NCBI GenBank assembly: GCA_050185825.1
Contig: JBFWZA010000009.1
Coordinates: forward strand, 186,001-250,000
Reading direction: 5' to 3'
Length of the DNA: 64,000 nucleotides
Source of the DNA: SZUA-309 sp050185825
GTDB taxonomy: Bacteria > Pseudomonadota > Gammaproteobacteria > Pseudomonadales > Azotimanducaceae
Shown: piece by piece, positions 44,331 through 54,200 of the stretch
Numbering within the stretch: the first letter of the stretch is position 1
How the letters are laid out: the number at the start of each line of letters is the position of its first letter
Position numbers and translations under genes: made by a program
The notes under the pieces: generated by a model
The model's input: only the letters and a program-made list of their open reading frames with translations
The model's database searches: none
What the model was told of the DNA's origin: nothing

Positions 44331-46763
44331 ATGCTGCTGTCACCTTACCGGGTCCTGGACCTGACCCACACCCACGGCACGCTCTGTGCCCAGATTCTCG
44401 GCGACCTGGGCGCGGACGTGATCCAGGTCGAGCCGCCCGGCGGCGCGCCCGGCCGCCATCTCGGCCCGTTCCTCCGGGGCGCGGTCGATTCCGAGGCGTC
44501 CCTGTACTGGTGGGGCTATGCGCGCGGCAAGCGCAGCATGGAGCTGGATATCGCTGCAGATCCGGAAACATTTCTGCGGCTGGTGGAGCGAACCGATTTC
44601 CTGATCGACGCCGAGCCGGTGGGCAGCCTGGCGGCCCGGGGCCTCGACTACGCCACGCTGGCCGCCCGCAACCCCGGCCTGATCCAGGTTTCCCTGACAC
44701 CGTACGGCGGCACCGGGCCGAAGGCGCAGTGGGCCGCATCGGACATCACCCTGGCCGCCAGCGCCGGCCCCATGGCGCTCACCGGCGACGAGGATCGGCC
44801 GCCATTGCGGGTGAGCGTGCCCCAGGTGTGGCACCACACGGCGGCGGAAGCCGCAGCGGGCGCCATGGTGGCGCTGCACGAGCGGCACCGGTCCGGTCTG
44901 GGGCAGCACGTCGTCGTCAGCGCCCAGCAGGCCATGACCATGGCGACGCAAGGCTACAGCCTCTCGGCGGCGGTGGGTGACGAGATCCTCGGCCGCATTT
45001 CCGGCGGCATCCGGGTGGGCGATCTGCGCATCCAGCTCACCTACCCCGCGAAGGACGGCTTCGTCTCCATCACCCATCTCTTCGGCGCCACGCTCGGCCC
45101 GCCGACGAGACGGCTGATGGAGTACGTCTTCGACGAGGGGTTCTGCGACGCGGCGACGCGGGACAAGGACTGGCTCGCCTACGGGCTGCTGCTCGCTTCC
45201 GGCGAGGAGCCCATCGAGGAGTTCGAGCGGGTGAAGCGCTGCGTGGCGGCCTGCACCGCCGCGAAAACCAAGGCCGAGCTGCTGGACGCCGCCATGACCC
45301 GCCGGCTGCTGCTTGCGCCCATGTCCACCATCGAGGATGTGGTAACAAGCGAGCAGTTCTCTGCCCGCAACTATTTCGATAGGCCTTCCGGCGAGGGCCC
45401 GGCAGCCGAGCTCGCCTATCCGGGACCGTTCGCGAGGTTCAGCGCCACGCCGATGGCGAAGCGTGCGCGGCCGCCGAAGATCGGCGAGCACACGCAGGAG
45501 ATCCTTGCGGAGCTCGACCGGCTGCCGGCGCGCAGCCACGCAGCGGCGGATGCCGATCCCGCGCTGCCGCTTGCCGGGGTGAAGGTGCTCGATTTCATGT
45601 GGGCGCTTGCCGGCCCCGGCGCCACACGACTGCTGGCGGACTGGGGCGCGACGGTGATCCGCGTGGAGTCCTCCTCCCGACTCTGCGTCGGGCGAACGAT
45701 CCGGCCGTTCATCGGCAGGGACGAGTCACCGGAGATGTCGGCCGTCTTCCATACCACCAACGCCGGCAAACGCATGCTGACGCTGAACCTCACGAGCCCG
45801 GAGGGCCGGGAGGTGGCGCGGGATCTGGTGCGCTGGGCGGACGTGGTCACGGAATCGTTCTCGCCGAAAGCCATGAAGGCGTTCGGGCTCGACTACGCGT
45901 CGCTCACGGCCATCAAGCCGGACCTCATCATGCTCAGCACGTGCCTCATGGGGCAGACCGGGCCGCTCGCCATGTTCGCCGGCTACGGCAACCTGGCCGC
46001 GGCCATCGCCGGCTTCTACTCCATCTGCGGCTGGCCGGACCGCGCACCCGCCGGTCCCTTCGGCGCCTACACCGACTACATCGCGCCGCGCTACAACGCC
46101 ATTGCGGTGCTGGCAGCGCTCGACCACAAACGCCGCACGGGCGAAGGCCAGCACATCGATCTCGCCCAGGCCGAAGCGGCCATGCACTTCCTGACGCCGG
46201 CCATTCTCGACTACGCCGCGAACGGCCGTGTGCAGGCCGGGCTCGGCAACCGGGATCTCAACTACGCGCCGCACGGAGCGTATCCTGTTGCCGGCGAGGA
46301 CCGTTACATCGCCATCGCCTGCGAGACGGACGCGCAGTGGCAGGCGCTCTCCGCGCTGGTGCCAGGTCTGGAAGCGACGGCGGAGCTCGCCAGCGTGGCA
46401 GGACGCCTTGCCCACCAGGATACGTTGGACACCGCCATTGCCAACTGGACGCGCACGCAGGATGGCCGCGCGCTCGAGCAAACCCTGCAGGCGGCCGGTG
46501 TGCCAGCCGCCGTGGTGCAGAACAGTCCCGAACTCGTCACTGATCCGCAGCTCTCGCACCAGGGTCACTTCATCCGCCTGCCGCATCCGGAGGGCGGCGA
46601 GACGGCGATCGAGGCATCGCGCATCCGCATGTCCCGTTCGGTGCCGGTGGTGGACAGCAGCGCGCCGACGTTCAATCGCGACATGCTCTACGTGCTGAAC
46701 GAGGTGCTCGGCTACGACGACGAGAAGCTCGGTGAGCTGCTGGTGAGCGGGGCGCTGGAGTAG
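44331..46763 (+). CDS. Tandem-fused CaiB/BaiF CoA transferase
   Basis: An 810-residue protein made of two type III CoA transferase units: residues 1 to about 395 (YRVLDLTHTHGTLCAQILGD, ADVIQVEPPGGAPG) and about 410-810 (VKVLDFMWALAGPGATRLLA). Monomers of about 400 residues are the norm. The first half has Asp at the expected nucleophile position (WAASDITLAASAGPMAL), but the second has Asn (GYGNLAAAIAGFYSICGW). Heteromeric relatives with one inactive subunit are known, so this could be the fused equivalent. ATG 44331 follows GGAGAGGAGGG. The substrate is unknown. Confidence 0.88.
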   Translation: MLLSPYRVLDLTHTHGTLCAQILGDLGADVIQVEPPGGAPGRHLGPFLRGAVDSEASLYWWGYARGKRSMELDIAADPETFLRLVERTDFLIDAEPVGSLAARGLDYATLAARNPGLIQVSLTPYGGTGPKAQWAASDITLAASAGPMALTGDEDRPPLRVSVPQVWHHTAAEAAAGAMVALHERHRSGLGQHVVVSAQQAMTMATQGYSLSAAVGDEILGRISGGIRVGDLRIQLTYPAKDGFVSITHLFGATLGPPTRRLMEYVFDEGFCDAATRDKDWLAYGLLLASGEEPIEEFERVKRCVAACTAAKTKAELLDAAMTRRLLLAPMSTIEDVVTSEQFSARNYFDRPSGEGPAAELAYPGPFARFSATPMAKRARPPKIGEHTQEILAELDRLPARSHAAADADPALPLAGVKVLDFMWALAGPGATRLLADWGATVIRVESSSRLCVGRTIRPFIGRDESPEMSAVFHTTNAGKRMLTLNLTSPEGREVARDLVRWADVVTESFSPKAMKAFGLDYASLTAIKPDLIMLSTCLMGQTGPLAMFAGYGNLAAAIAGFYSICGWPDRAPAGPFGAYTDYIAPRYNAIAVLAALDHKRRTGEGQHIDLAQAEAAMHFLTPAILDYAANGRVQAGLGNRDLNYAPHGAYPVAGEDRYIAIACETDAQWQALSALVPGLEATAELASVAGRLAHQDTLDTAIANWTRTQDGRALEQTLQAAGVPAAVVQNSPELVTDPQLSHQGHFIRLPHPEGGETAIEASRIRMSRSVPVVDSSAPTFNRDMLYVLNEVLGYDDEKLGELLVSGALE

Positions 46764-46782
46764 GGCACCCCTCTCGATTCCG

Positions 46783-48074
46783 TCAGGCGGCCTTGCGTCC
46801 CCGCAACCTCACCGGCATGGTCTTGATGCTGTTCAAAAAGTTGGTGCGCATCCGTTTTGCCTCACCCGTCACCTCGATTTCGGGGAAGCGCTTCAGCAGC
46901 TCTTCGAGCAGCACGGTGAGCTGAATCTCCGCGAGCCGCCAGCCGATGCACAGATGCTGGCCGTAGCCGAAGGAGAGATGGCGCGGTCCGCCGCGGGTGA
47001 CGTCGAACGTGAACGGATCGGCCCACTTCTCCTCGTCGCGGTTGCCGGACATGTACCAGAGCGCCAGCTTGTCACCTGCTCTGATCGTGGTGCCGGAGAG
47101 CTCGTAGTCCGCCTTCGCCGTGCGCCGCATGTAGATCACGGGATGCACCCAGCGGATGATCTCGTCCACGGCCTCCGGGATCAGCGACGGGTCGTCCAGC
47201 AGCTTCTGCTTCTCGGTCGGGAACTGCGAGAGCGCCAGCGTGCCGCCGGAGATGGAGTTGCGGGTGGTCTCGTTGCCGGCCACCACCAGCAGCACGAAGG
47301 CGGAGAGGTAGTCGGGAATGGTGATGGGCTCGCCCTCGATCTCGCTCGCCACCAGCATGGAGATGAGGTCGTCGCCCGGGTTTTCCTTGCGCTCCTGATT
47401 AGAGCTGCATGGCATACATGGCCAGCTCCATCATGGCTTGCGTGACGTGCTTCGCGGGAGACGTTGATGTCCGGGTCGTCGCCGCCGATGATGATGTTCG
47501 ACCACTGGAAGAGCTTGTGGCGGTTCTCCTGCGGTATGCCGAAGAGCTCGGCCAGCATCTGGATCGGCAGCTCGGCGGCCACACTCGAGACGAACTCGCA
47601 CTCGCGCTGATCCTCGAGCCCGTCCAGGATCGCGCAGGCGCGGCTGCGGATGCGCGGGGTGAGCGCGTCGAGCTTCTGCGGCGTGAAGCCGGGCGCCACC
47701 ACCCGCCGGTGCTTGGTGTGGTCCGGCGGGTCCATGGTGATCATGCTGCGGCCGCCCTCGAACTGGGAGAACTGGCTCTGCCGCTCGGTGAGCTGCTCGA
47801 GCGTCAGGCCCTGTCTCGCCGCGATCATCTGTGGGCTCGGCAGGGTGATGCCACCGAGCCGCCCGTCGCTCGAGAACACGTCCGGACGCTTGGAGATGGC
47901 CTGGATGTCGTCGTACTTGGTGATGGACCAGAAGCCCGGACCACTCCAGGGCTCCGGGCACCAGGCGACCGGCTCCTCGCGGCGGAAACTGGAAAAAATC
48001 TCGTGGACCCTGGCGTGATCCTGGAAGGTGTCGGCGTAGGACAGGGAAATCCGGTCTTCGGTGCTGACGGGCAT
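46783..48074 (-). pseudogene. Cytochrome P450 gene interrupted by two frameshifts
   Basis: The N-terminal part runs from 48074 (SLSYADTFQDHARVHEIFSS; WxxxR-like segment DPPDHTKHRRVVAPGF) to about 47460 and the C-terminal part from about 47415 to 46783 (VLLVVAGNETTRN I-helix; haem loop LSFGYGQHLCIGWRLA with the Cys thiolate). Between them the frame changes twice within about 60 bases: one extra base near 47455 and another near 47404, with a third frame in between (VTQAMMELAMYAMQL) that carries the missing conserved piece. All catalytic motifs survive. A recent pseudogene or sequencing errors are both possible. Confidence 0.85.
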
Positions 48075-48139
48075 GGGTTGAGCTCCTCGCCTGCGGATGG
48101 ATAAGTGGTTTAACTCTCCGCCCGGATGCCGTCAACACG

Positions 48140-48170
48140 TTGGCAAAGCGATCGGGTATCTATCTACAAT
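48140..48170 (+). promoter_or_regulatory. Possible promoter for the nucleotidyltransferase pair
   Basis: TTGGCA (48140-48145) and TACAAT (48165-48170) resemble -35 and -10 boxes, with a 19-base spacer that is long. They are flanked by GTCAAC (48131-48136) and GTTGAC (48174-48179), an inverted repeat that might be an operator. Confidence 0.35.
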
Positions 48171-48195
48171 ACCGTTGACTAACAGCAGGTCAGCT

Positions 48196-48390
48196 ATGGC
48201 GACCCGGCTACCGACCATCGACAAATCAGAACCCGTGCTGCGAACCGAGGCGGAGCACGAACGTGCTCTGATAGCGGCGTGCAACGCCGCGGCGATAATT
48301 CTCGAGGCCAGGGGCGGAAAGTCAGCGGATCAGCAGGAGCCGCTACCCGCCTCGACCATCGAGTTGCTGAAACGTCTGCCCAGGGTCTGA
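48196..48390 (+). CDS. Small protein upstream of a nucleotidyltransferase, possible antitoxin
   Basis: A 64-residue protein starting MATRLPTIDKSEPVLRTEAE with a helical centre (HERALIAACNAAAIILEAR). I do not recognise it. It ends three bases before the nucleotidyltransferase start, so the two are coupled. The arrangement of small helical protein plus nucleotidyltransferase resembles a toxin-antitoxin pair. An in-frame upstream extension exists but the ATG at 48196 fits better. Confidence 0.6.
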   Translation: MATRLPTIDKSEPVLRTEAEHERALIAACNAAAIILEARGGKSADQQEPLPASTIELLKRLPRV

Positions 48391-48393
48391 TGC

Positions 48394-48960
48394 GTGCTGA
48401 CAGCGGTCGACATCGCGAGGCGTCTCGCAGATGCGCTGGAAGAGGCTCGTATCGAGTACGCGATCGGCGGCGCCATCGCCCTCGGCTACTACGCTAATCC
48501 CCGGGCAACCGTCGATGTAGACGTCAACATATTCGTCCCCCCTCGCGACGGTCTGCCTGCCGTCCTGAACGTTCTCGGCAGGATCGGCTTCGTGGCCGAC
48601 AATCCTGCCACCGTCGCACAGACCGCGGCTGATGACGGCCAGTTCAGAGGGCGGATTGAAGGCATTCGAGTGGACGTATTCATGCCCGCGATCGAGTACT
48701 ACGCATCGCTCACTGATCGGAAACGCGAGGTCCGTCTGCTTGGAAAACCCATCCATGTGCTGGGACCCGAGGATCTGATCACACTGAAGATGATGTTTTT
48801 TCGTCGCAAGGATCTGGCCGACGTGGAAGCTGTGCTCAGAGGCGGAGAACCGCTGGATCTGGCACGCGTGAGAAAGACGCTCGTCGAGTTCGTCGGCGAA
48901 TCCGATGAGCGCCTTCGCGAGTGGGACGTTCTTGTCCAGGAGACGAACAGGTCGATCTGA
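48394..48960 (+). CDS. Nucleotidyltransferase-fold protein (AbiEii/MNT-like)
   Basis: A 188-residue protein from GTG 48394. The nucleotidyltransferase pattern is clear: AIGGAIALGYYANPRATVDV then DVNIFVP, with the acidic triad DVDVN near residues 38-42, and GIRVDVFMPAIEY for the third acidic site. C-terminal DLITLKMMFFRRKDLADVEA is typical of AbiEii-type and related nucleotidyltransferases. Some act as tRNA- or NTP-modifying toxins. It is coupled to the small protein upstream. Confidence 0.75.
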   Translation: MLTAVDIARRLADALEEARIEYAIGGAIALGYYANPRATVDVDVNIFVPPRDGLPAVLNVLGRIGFVADNPATVAQTAADDGQFRGRIEGIRVDVFMPAIEYYASLTDRKREVRLLGKPIHVLGPEDLITLKMMFFRRKDLADVEAVLRGGEPLDLARVRKTLVEFVGESDERLREWDVLVQETNRSI

Positions 48961-49346
48961 CGTTCACAAACGTTGTTGCTGCGGTTGTGCGAAGAGGAGA
49001 TCGGTAGCTCCTGTGTCAGCGCCCGCTACATAAACGTCACGGAGGTTTGTGGGAATTCCCTGGTGGGAAAGTGTCCGCCGGTGAAACCTTCGGCGACGCG
49101 GTCAGGCGTGAGCTGCTGGAGGAGCTTAGCGTGCACGCCAGTTCTGTCGGGGCCGAGCTCGCGCAGTTTCACGATGCGGGTTCTGAGTTCGTGATCCACT
49201 TCCTTCCCGCCGAGGTTGAAGGTGACCCCGTCGCGCGGGAACACGAGGCGATTGGCTGGTACCCCATTCAGCAGATACGGCAGCTCGAGCTCGCGCCTGC
49301 CGATAGAGCGTTTGCTCAGGATTCACCTTATCTTGCCGACGGATGA
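48957..49346 (+). pseudogene. Nudix (MutT-like) hydrolase gene with in-frame amber stop
   Basis: The Nudix box is GGKVSAGETFGDAVRRELLE, continuing EL in place of the final canonical residues. Upstream in the same frame the N-terminal strand VVAAVVRRGDR is cut by TAG at 49005-49007 and then continues LLCQRPLHKRHGGLWEFPGG. Without the stop this would be a normal MutT-like protein of about 130 residues. No ATG or GTG start is visible at the 5' end; the frame begins at a CTG overlapping the previous stop. The remaining open part has no N-terminal strand and is unlikely to fold. Probably a decaying gene. Confidence 0.75.
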
Positions 49347-49379
49347 CAGGTTTTTCGATCTGCGTACCGGCTCTCCCCG

Positions 49380-50276
49380 CTACCGCCGATTCACCAGCAC
49401 CAGCCCTGCCCCCACCAGCGCCAGCGCGCCGAGAAAGCTCGGCGGCAGCGGATCGTCGAAGATCCACCAGCCGAAGAAGATGCCAAAGAGCGGGGTCAGC
49501 AGGCTGAACGACGCCATTTTCCCCACGGGATAGATGGAGAGAATCCAGAACCACACGACGAAGCCGATGGCCACCACCACGATCACCTGAAAGGCGAAGA
49601 TGCCGAGCAGTGCGGGCGTCGGCTCGCGCACCGTGTCGCCGAGAATGACAGCGAGTGGAATGAGGATCACCGCGGAGACGGCGAGCTGGTAGAGCAGGTT
49701 CATCTCCGGCGAGGTGTGCTGCAGCTGCGTCGTGCGGGCGAGCAGCGCAATGCCGCCCCAGCAGAAGGCGCCGAGCAGCGCCGCCAGATCGCCTGTCCAG
49801 GATTCGTTCGCCGGATCCCGGTCGCCACCGAGCAGCGCCAGGGCGATGCCGGAAAAGGCCATTGCCAGGCCGATGATCCGCAGGCCGGTGAGCCGTTCGC
49901 CGGGAATCAGGAAGTGGGAGGCCACGGCCAGCCACAGCGGCATGGTGTAGAAGAAGAGCGAAACCCGGGAAACGCTGGTGAGGTCCAGCGCCAGGAAGAG
50001 CAGGCAGAACTCCCCGGAGAAGAGCAGACCGTTGGCGAGCCCGGGCAGCAGCGTGCCGTCGCTGATGGACAGACGCTTCCTTGCCCACAGCGCGTACAGC
50101 AGCACCGGCAGGAAGGCGCAGGCGGAACGGAGCCCCGCCTGAAACACGGGTGAGAATCCGGCATTCACCAGTTTCACCAGCGCCTGGTTGAGCCCGAGCA
50201 GCACGCTGAAGCCCACCAGGATGCCGGCGCCGAAGGCATCCATCTGCTCCCGGCGGACGAGCGTCTGCTCAGCCAC
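49380..50276 (-). CDS. EamA/DMT superfamily transporter
   Basis: A 298-residue, ten-helix membrane protein with two EamA repeats (helices from about residue 15 to 140 and about 160 to 295). Landmarks are SGEFCLLFLALDLTSVSRVS, GAFCWGGIALLARTTQLQH and LTPLFGIFFGWWIFDDPLPP, the EamA signature end. Members export or import small metabolites. It lies six bases downstream of the enoyl-CoA hydratase gene on the same strand and is probably co-transcribed. The substrate is unknown. Confidence 0.88.
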   Translation of the reverse strand: MAEQTLVRREQMDAFGAGILVGFSVLLGLNQALVKLVNAGFSPVFQAGLRSACAFLPVLLYALWARKRLSISDGTLLPGLANGLLFSGEFCLLFLALDLTSVSRVSLFFYTMPLWLAVASHFLIPGERLTGLRIIGLAMAFSGIALALLGGDRDPANESWTGDLAALLGAFCWGGIALLARTTQLQHTSPEMNLLYQLAVSAVILIPLAVILGDTVREPTPALLGIFAFQVIVVVAIGFVVWFWILSIYPVGKMASFSLLTPLFGIFFGWWIFDDPLPPSFLGALALVGAGLVLVNRR

Positions 50277-50282
50277 GTACGG

Positions 50283-51119
50283 CTACTCCTTCTTGAGCGC
50301 CTTGCGGATCGCTTCGTAGACGTCGGCGGGTCGTTTCTCCACAAAAGCACGCACGGCTTCCTTGTGGGCAACGCGCTTCTGGGCGGCGGCGAAGGCTTCG
50401 CGCTCGCTCTGCTTCACGGTGGTGAGGTTCTTCTCGTTCAGGTTCTGCCAGACCAGCCGCTTGATCTCCTTGGTGGTCTGCCAGTGGTTGGCGGCGTATT
50501 GGGTCGCCTTCTCCACGGCCCGCTCCATGAGCTCGTCGTGGGGTACCACCTCGTTCACCAGCCCGATCTCGAACGCCTTGTTCGCGTCGATGATCTCGCC
50601 GGAAAGCATCAGGTCCATGGCGCGGCTGAAGCCGACGATCTCCGGCAGGAGCATGGTGCTCTGGATCTCGGGAATCACGCCCACGGCGGCGAATCGCATG
50701 GAGAGGCGCGCCTTCTCCGAGGCGATGCGGTAGTCGGCGCCGAGCGTGATGGTGAGTCCGGCGCCGATAGCGAGCCCGTTGATGGCCATCACCGCGGGTT
50801 TCGTCCGGGCCCAGAGCTCGGCCATGGATTCGTCGCTGCCGGTGCGGGTGCCGGCGGCCCGGGCGGCCATGGCATCACCTGCCTTGCCTTCCTCCACCTC
50901 TCTGTTCCAGCCCTTCACGTTGGCTCCAGCGCAGAAGGCGCGGCCGGCGCCGGTCATCACGAGAGCGCCGATCTCGTCGTCGGCGTCCATTTCCAGGATG
51001 GCTTCGCGCATCTCGCGACCCTGCACGGGATGCAGGGTGTTGAGCTCCTCCGGCCGGTTCAGGGTGATGATGCCGACGTGGTAGCGGCGCTCGGTCAGCA
51101 CGTACTGGTAATCGGTCAT
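50283..51119 (-). CDS. Enoyl-CoA hydratase/isomerase (crotonase) family protein
   Basis: A 278-residue crotonase-fold protein starting at ATG 51119. The oxyanion-hole segments are AFCAGANVKGW near residues 62-72 and INGLAIGAGLTITLGADYRI near 112-131. SMRFAAVGVIPEIQSTMLLP contains the usual catalytic-acid region. Likely activities are hydration or isomerisation of enoyl-CoA in fatty or aromatic acid breakdown. Confidence 0.88.
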   Translation of the reverse strand: MTDYQYVLTERRYHVGIITLNRPEELNTLHPVQGREMREAILEMDADDEIGALVMTGAGRAFCAGANVKGWNREVEEGKAGDAMAARAAGTRTGSDESMAELWARTKPAVMAINGLAIGAGLTITLGADYRIASEKARLSMRFAAVGVIPEIQSTMLLPEIVGFSRAMDLMLSGEIIDANKAFEIGLVNEVVPHDELMERAVEKATQYAANHWQTTKEIKRLVWQNLNEKNLTTVKQSEREAFAAAQKRVAHKEAVRAFVEKRPADVYEAIRKALKKE

Positions 51120-51248
51120 GACGGTCTCCCTCCCAAGAGAAGGGGCATGGTAGCGGACGCGGTGCAGGTCAAAAAGACGCGGGCGTCTCGAGGCGCACAG
51201 CCGGCCTGGATGCGCTAACGTGTAGTGCCGAACCGCGACCCTCGACCG

Positions 51249-54200
51249 ATGCGCCTCCACAACCACCGCCTCACCCTTGCCCCCACGGATCTGTCCGGCT
51301 ACCTCAACTGCCGCCACCTCACGGCGCTGGATCTGCGCGCGGCAAAGGGGGAGTTCGACCGGCCGAAGGTCTACGGACCGGTCACCGAGGCGCTGCAGCG
51401 CAAAGGCCTCGAGCACGAACGGGGTTACCTTGCGCATCTGAAGAGCCGTCATCCCAACGTGGTGGCGCTGGAAGACCACGCGCCGCTCACCGCCACCCGG
51501 GCGGCCATGGCGGCCGGCGCAGACGTGATCTACCAGGCGCGGCTCGAGTACGGCGGCTGGAGCGGTTACGCCGATTTTCTGGTGAAGGTGCCGACGCCGA
51601 GCAATCTCGGCGACTGGTCCTACGAGGCCCAGGACACCAAGCTCGCCCGCACCACCCGTGCCGGCACGATTCTGCAGCTCTGCGTATACACGCTGCTGCT
51701 CGAGCATCTGCAGGGCGTGCGACCCGAGCACATGCACGTGGTGGCGCCCGGCCGCGACTGGCAGCCGGAAACCTACCGGGTGGACGAGTATGCCGCCTAC
51801 TTCCGGCTGCTCGAGCGCGGCATCACGGCGTTCACCGGCAAGCCGGACGAAACCTACCCCGAGCTCGTCAGCCACTGCGATCTCTGTGCCTACTGGGAGC
51901 GCTGCGAGCAGGTGCGGCGGGCCGACGACCAGCTCTGCTACGTGGCCGGCATGCAGGCCGGCCACATCGAGCAGCTCCGCGCTGCGGGCATCGGCAGCCT
52001 GCGGGCGCTCGCCGAGGCCGAGGACGTCCCGAAACCATCCCGCGGCAGCATCGAGACGCTCACGAAGCTCCGCGATCAGGCCAGGATTCAGCTCAGGGGC
52101 CGCAACAACCGGTCCCACGAGTTCGAGCTCAAGCGCCCGTTCGATGCCGAGCACGGCTTCCAGCGGCTGCCCGAGCCGACGCCGGACGACATCTATCTCG
52201 ACTTCGAGGGCAGCCACTTCACGGAAGGTGGTGTGCAGGAGTACCTCACGGGCTACGTCACGGTGGCTGCAGACGGCAGCTACCACTACACGGGGCTGTG
52301 GGCCGACACGCTCGCGGCCGAGCAGGCCGCCTTCGAGGGCTTCATCGATCTGGCCATGGCCGTACGGGCTAGGAATCCGAAAGCCCACATCTACCACTTC
52401 GCGCCTTACGAGCCCGCCGCGCTCAAGCGCCTGATGGGCCGGTTCGCCACCCGGGAACGGGAGCTGGACGTGCTGCTCAGAGAGGAGGCCTTCGTCGACC
52501 TGCACGGCGTCGTCCGCCGGAGCCTGATCGCGAGCGTGGAGGCCTACTCCATCAAGAACCTGGAGCCGTTCTTCGGCTATTCACGCGGCCAGGACCTGCG
52601 CGCGGCGAGTGCAGCCCGACGCGCCATCGAAGCGGCACTCGAGTACGGCCCGCTGGATGAGGCGGTGGCAGAGGCGAAGCGCATCGTCACCGACTACAAC
52701 CGTGAGGACTGCGAGTCCACGCACCGGCTGCACGTGTGGCTCGAGGCGCTGCGCGCCGAGGCGGAAACCGCGCACGGACCGATACCGCGCCTTGTCGGGC
52801 ACGAGCAGGAGGAAAAGTCGCCGAAAGCGCTCGATGCTGCGCTCGAGGCACTGCGCGATGCCCTGATTGCCGGCATACCCACCGACCCGGCGGAGCAGAC
52901 GGCCGATCAGCGCGCCCGCTTCCTGCTCGGCCACCTGATGGAGTTCCACCGCCGGGAGGAGAAGGCGACGTGGTGGGAATACTTCCGATTGCGTGACCTG
53001 CCGGCGGAAGAGCTGATCGACGAGCGGAAGGCAATGAGCGGCCTCGTCTTCCAGGAGATCGTGGACGCCAAAGCGGCACCACTGATCCGCTACCGCTTCG
53101 CGGCCCAGGATGCGGATGCCCGGGACGGCGAGAACGTCTATGACCCGGACGGCAACCAGATCGGCACCGTGGCGGCGGTGGATCACAACGCCCGCAGCAT
53201 CGACATCAAGCACGGGAAGGTGACGGCCGAGGCGCGCCCGGACACGGTTTTCTTCCACAGTTACATCGATCCCGGCGAGATCCGCCAGTCGCTGATGCGT
53301 TTAGGCGAGCACGTGCTGGAACAGGGTCTCGCACCGGCGGAGCCGTATGCGTCCGCGCTGCGGCTGCTCGCCCGCGAGGTGCCGGGCAGACCGGGCGCAC
53401 CGGTGCGTGCCGCGAAGGAGCCCGTGGTGGACGCCGCGGTGCGCGCCGCGCTCGCCCTCGACCACGGCGTGCTGGCGATTCAGGGGCCGCCCGGCACGGG
53501 CAAGACGTTCACGGGCGGGGAGATCATCTGCGCGCTGGTAGCGGCGGGTAGAACGGTCGGCATCACGGCGGTGGGCCACACGGTCATCCACAACCTGCTG
53601 GAGCAGGCGGCCGAGGCCGCGGCCGAGAAGGACATGAAGGACCTCGGGCTCCATCACCGCTACAGCGGTGGCAGCAGCAGGTACGAAGGTGATGCGCCGA
53701 TCACCAACATCTCGAGCTACGACAAGGTGCTCGACGGTCTGCGGCAGGGTTCGATCCGTGTCGTGGGCGGCACGCAGTGGATGTGGTCGCGAGAAGACTT
53801 CGTCCAGGCCGTGGACGTGCTCATCGTCGACGAGGCGGGGCAGATGGCGCTCGCCAACGTGCTGGCCGCGGCACCGGCAGCGAAGAGCCTCATTCTGCTC
53901 GGCGACCCACAGCAGCTCGAGCAGCCCATTCAGAGCGCCCACCCGCAGGGCAGCGACGTGGCGGCGCTCAAGCACTGGCTGGGCGAGCACGAGACCATGC
54001 CGGCAGATCGCGGGCTTTTTCTCGACGAGACCTGGCGACTGCACCCGGAGATCTGTGCCTTCACCTCCGAGATCTACTACGAGGACAAGCTCGCGCCGAA
54101 GGCGGATCTGGTTCATCAGGCAATCGGCGGCGACCCGCCTTTGCACGGTGCCGGTCTGCGCTACGTGCCGGTGGTCCACAGCGGCAACACCGCCCGATCG

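Noticed and set aside
49005..49007. TAG in the Nudix gene as pyrrolysine
   Set aside because: No context supports pyrrolysine use; there is no start codon either, so gene decay is simpler.
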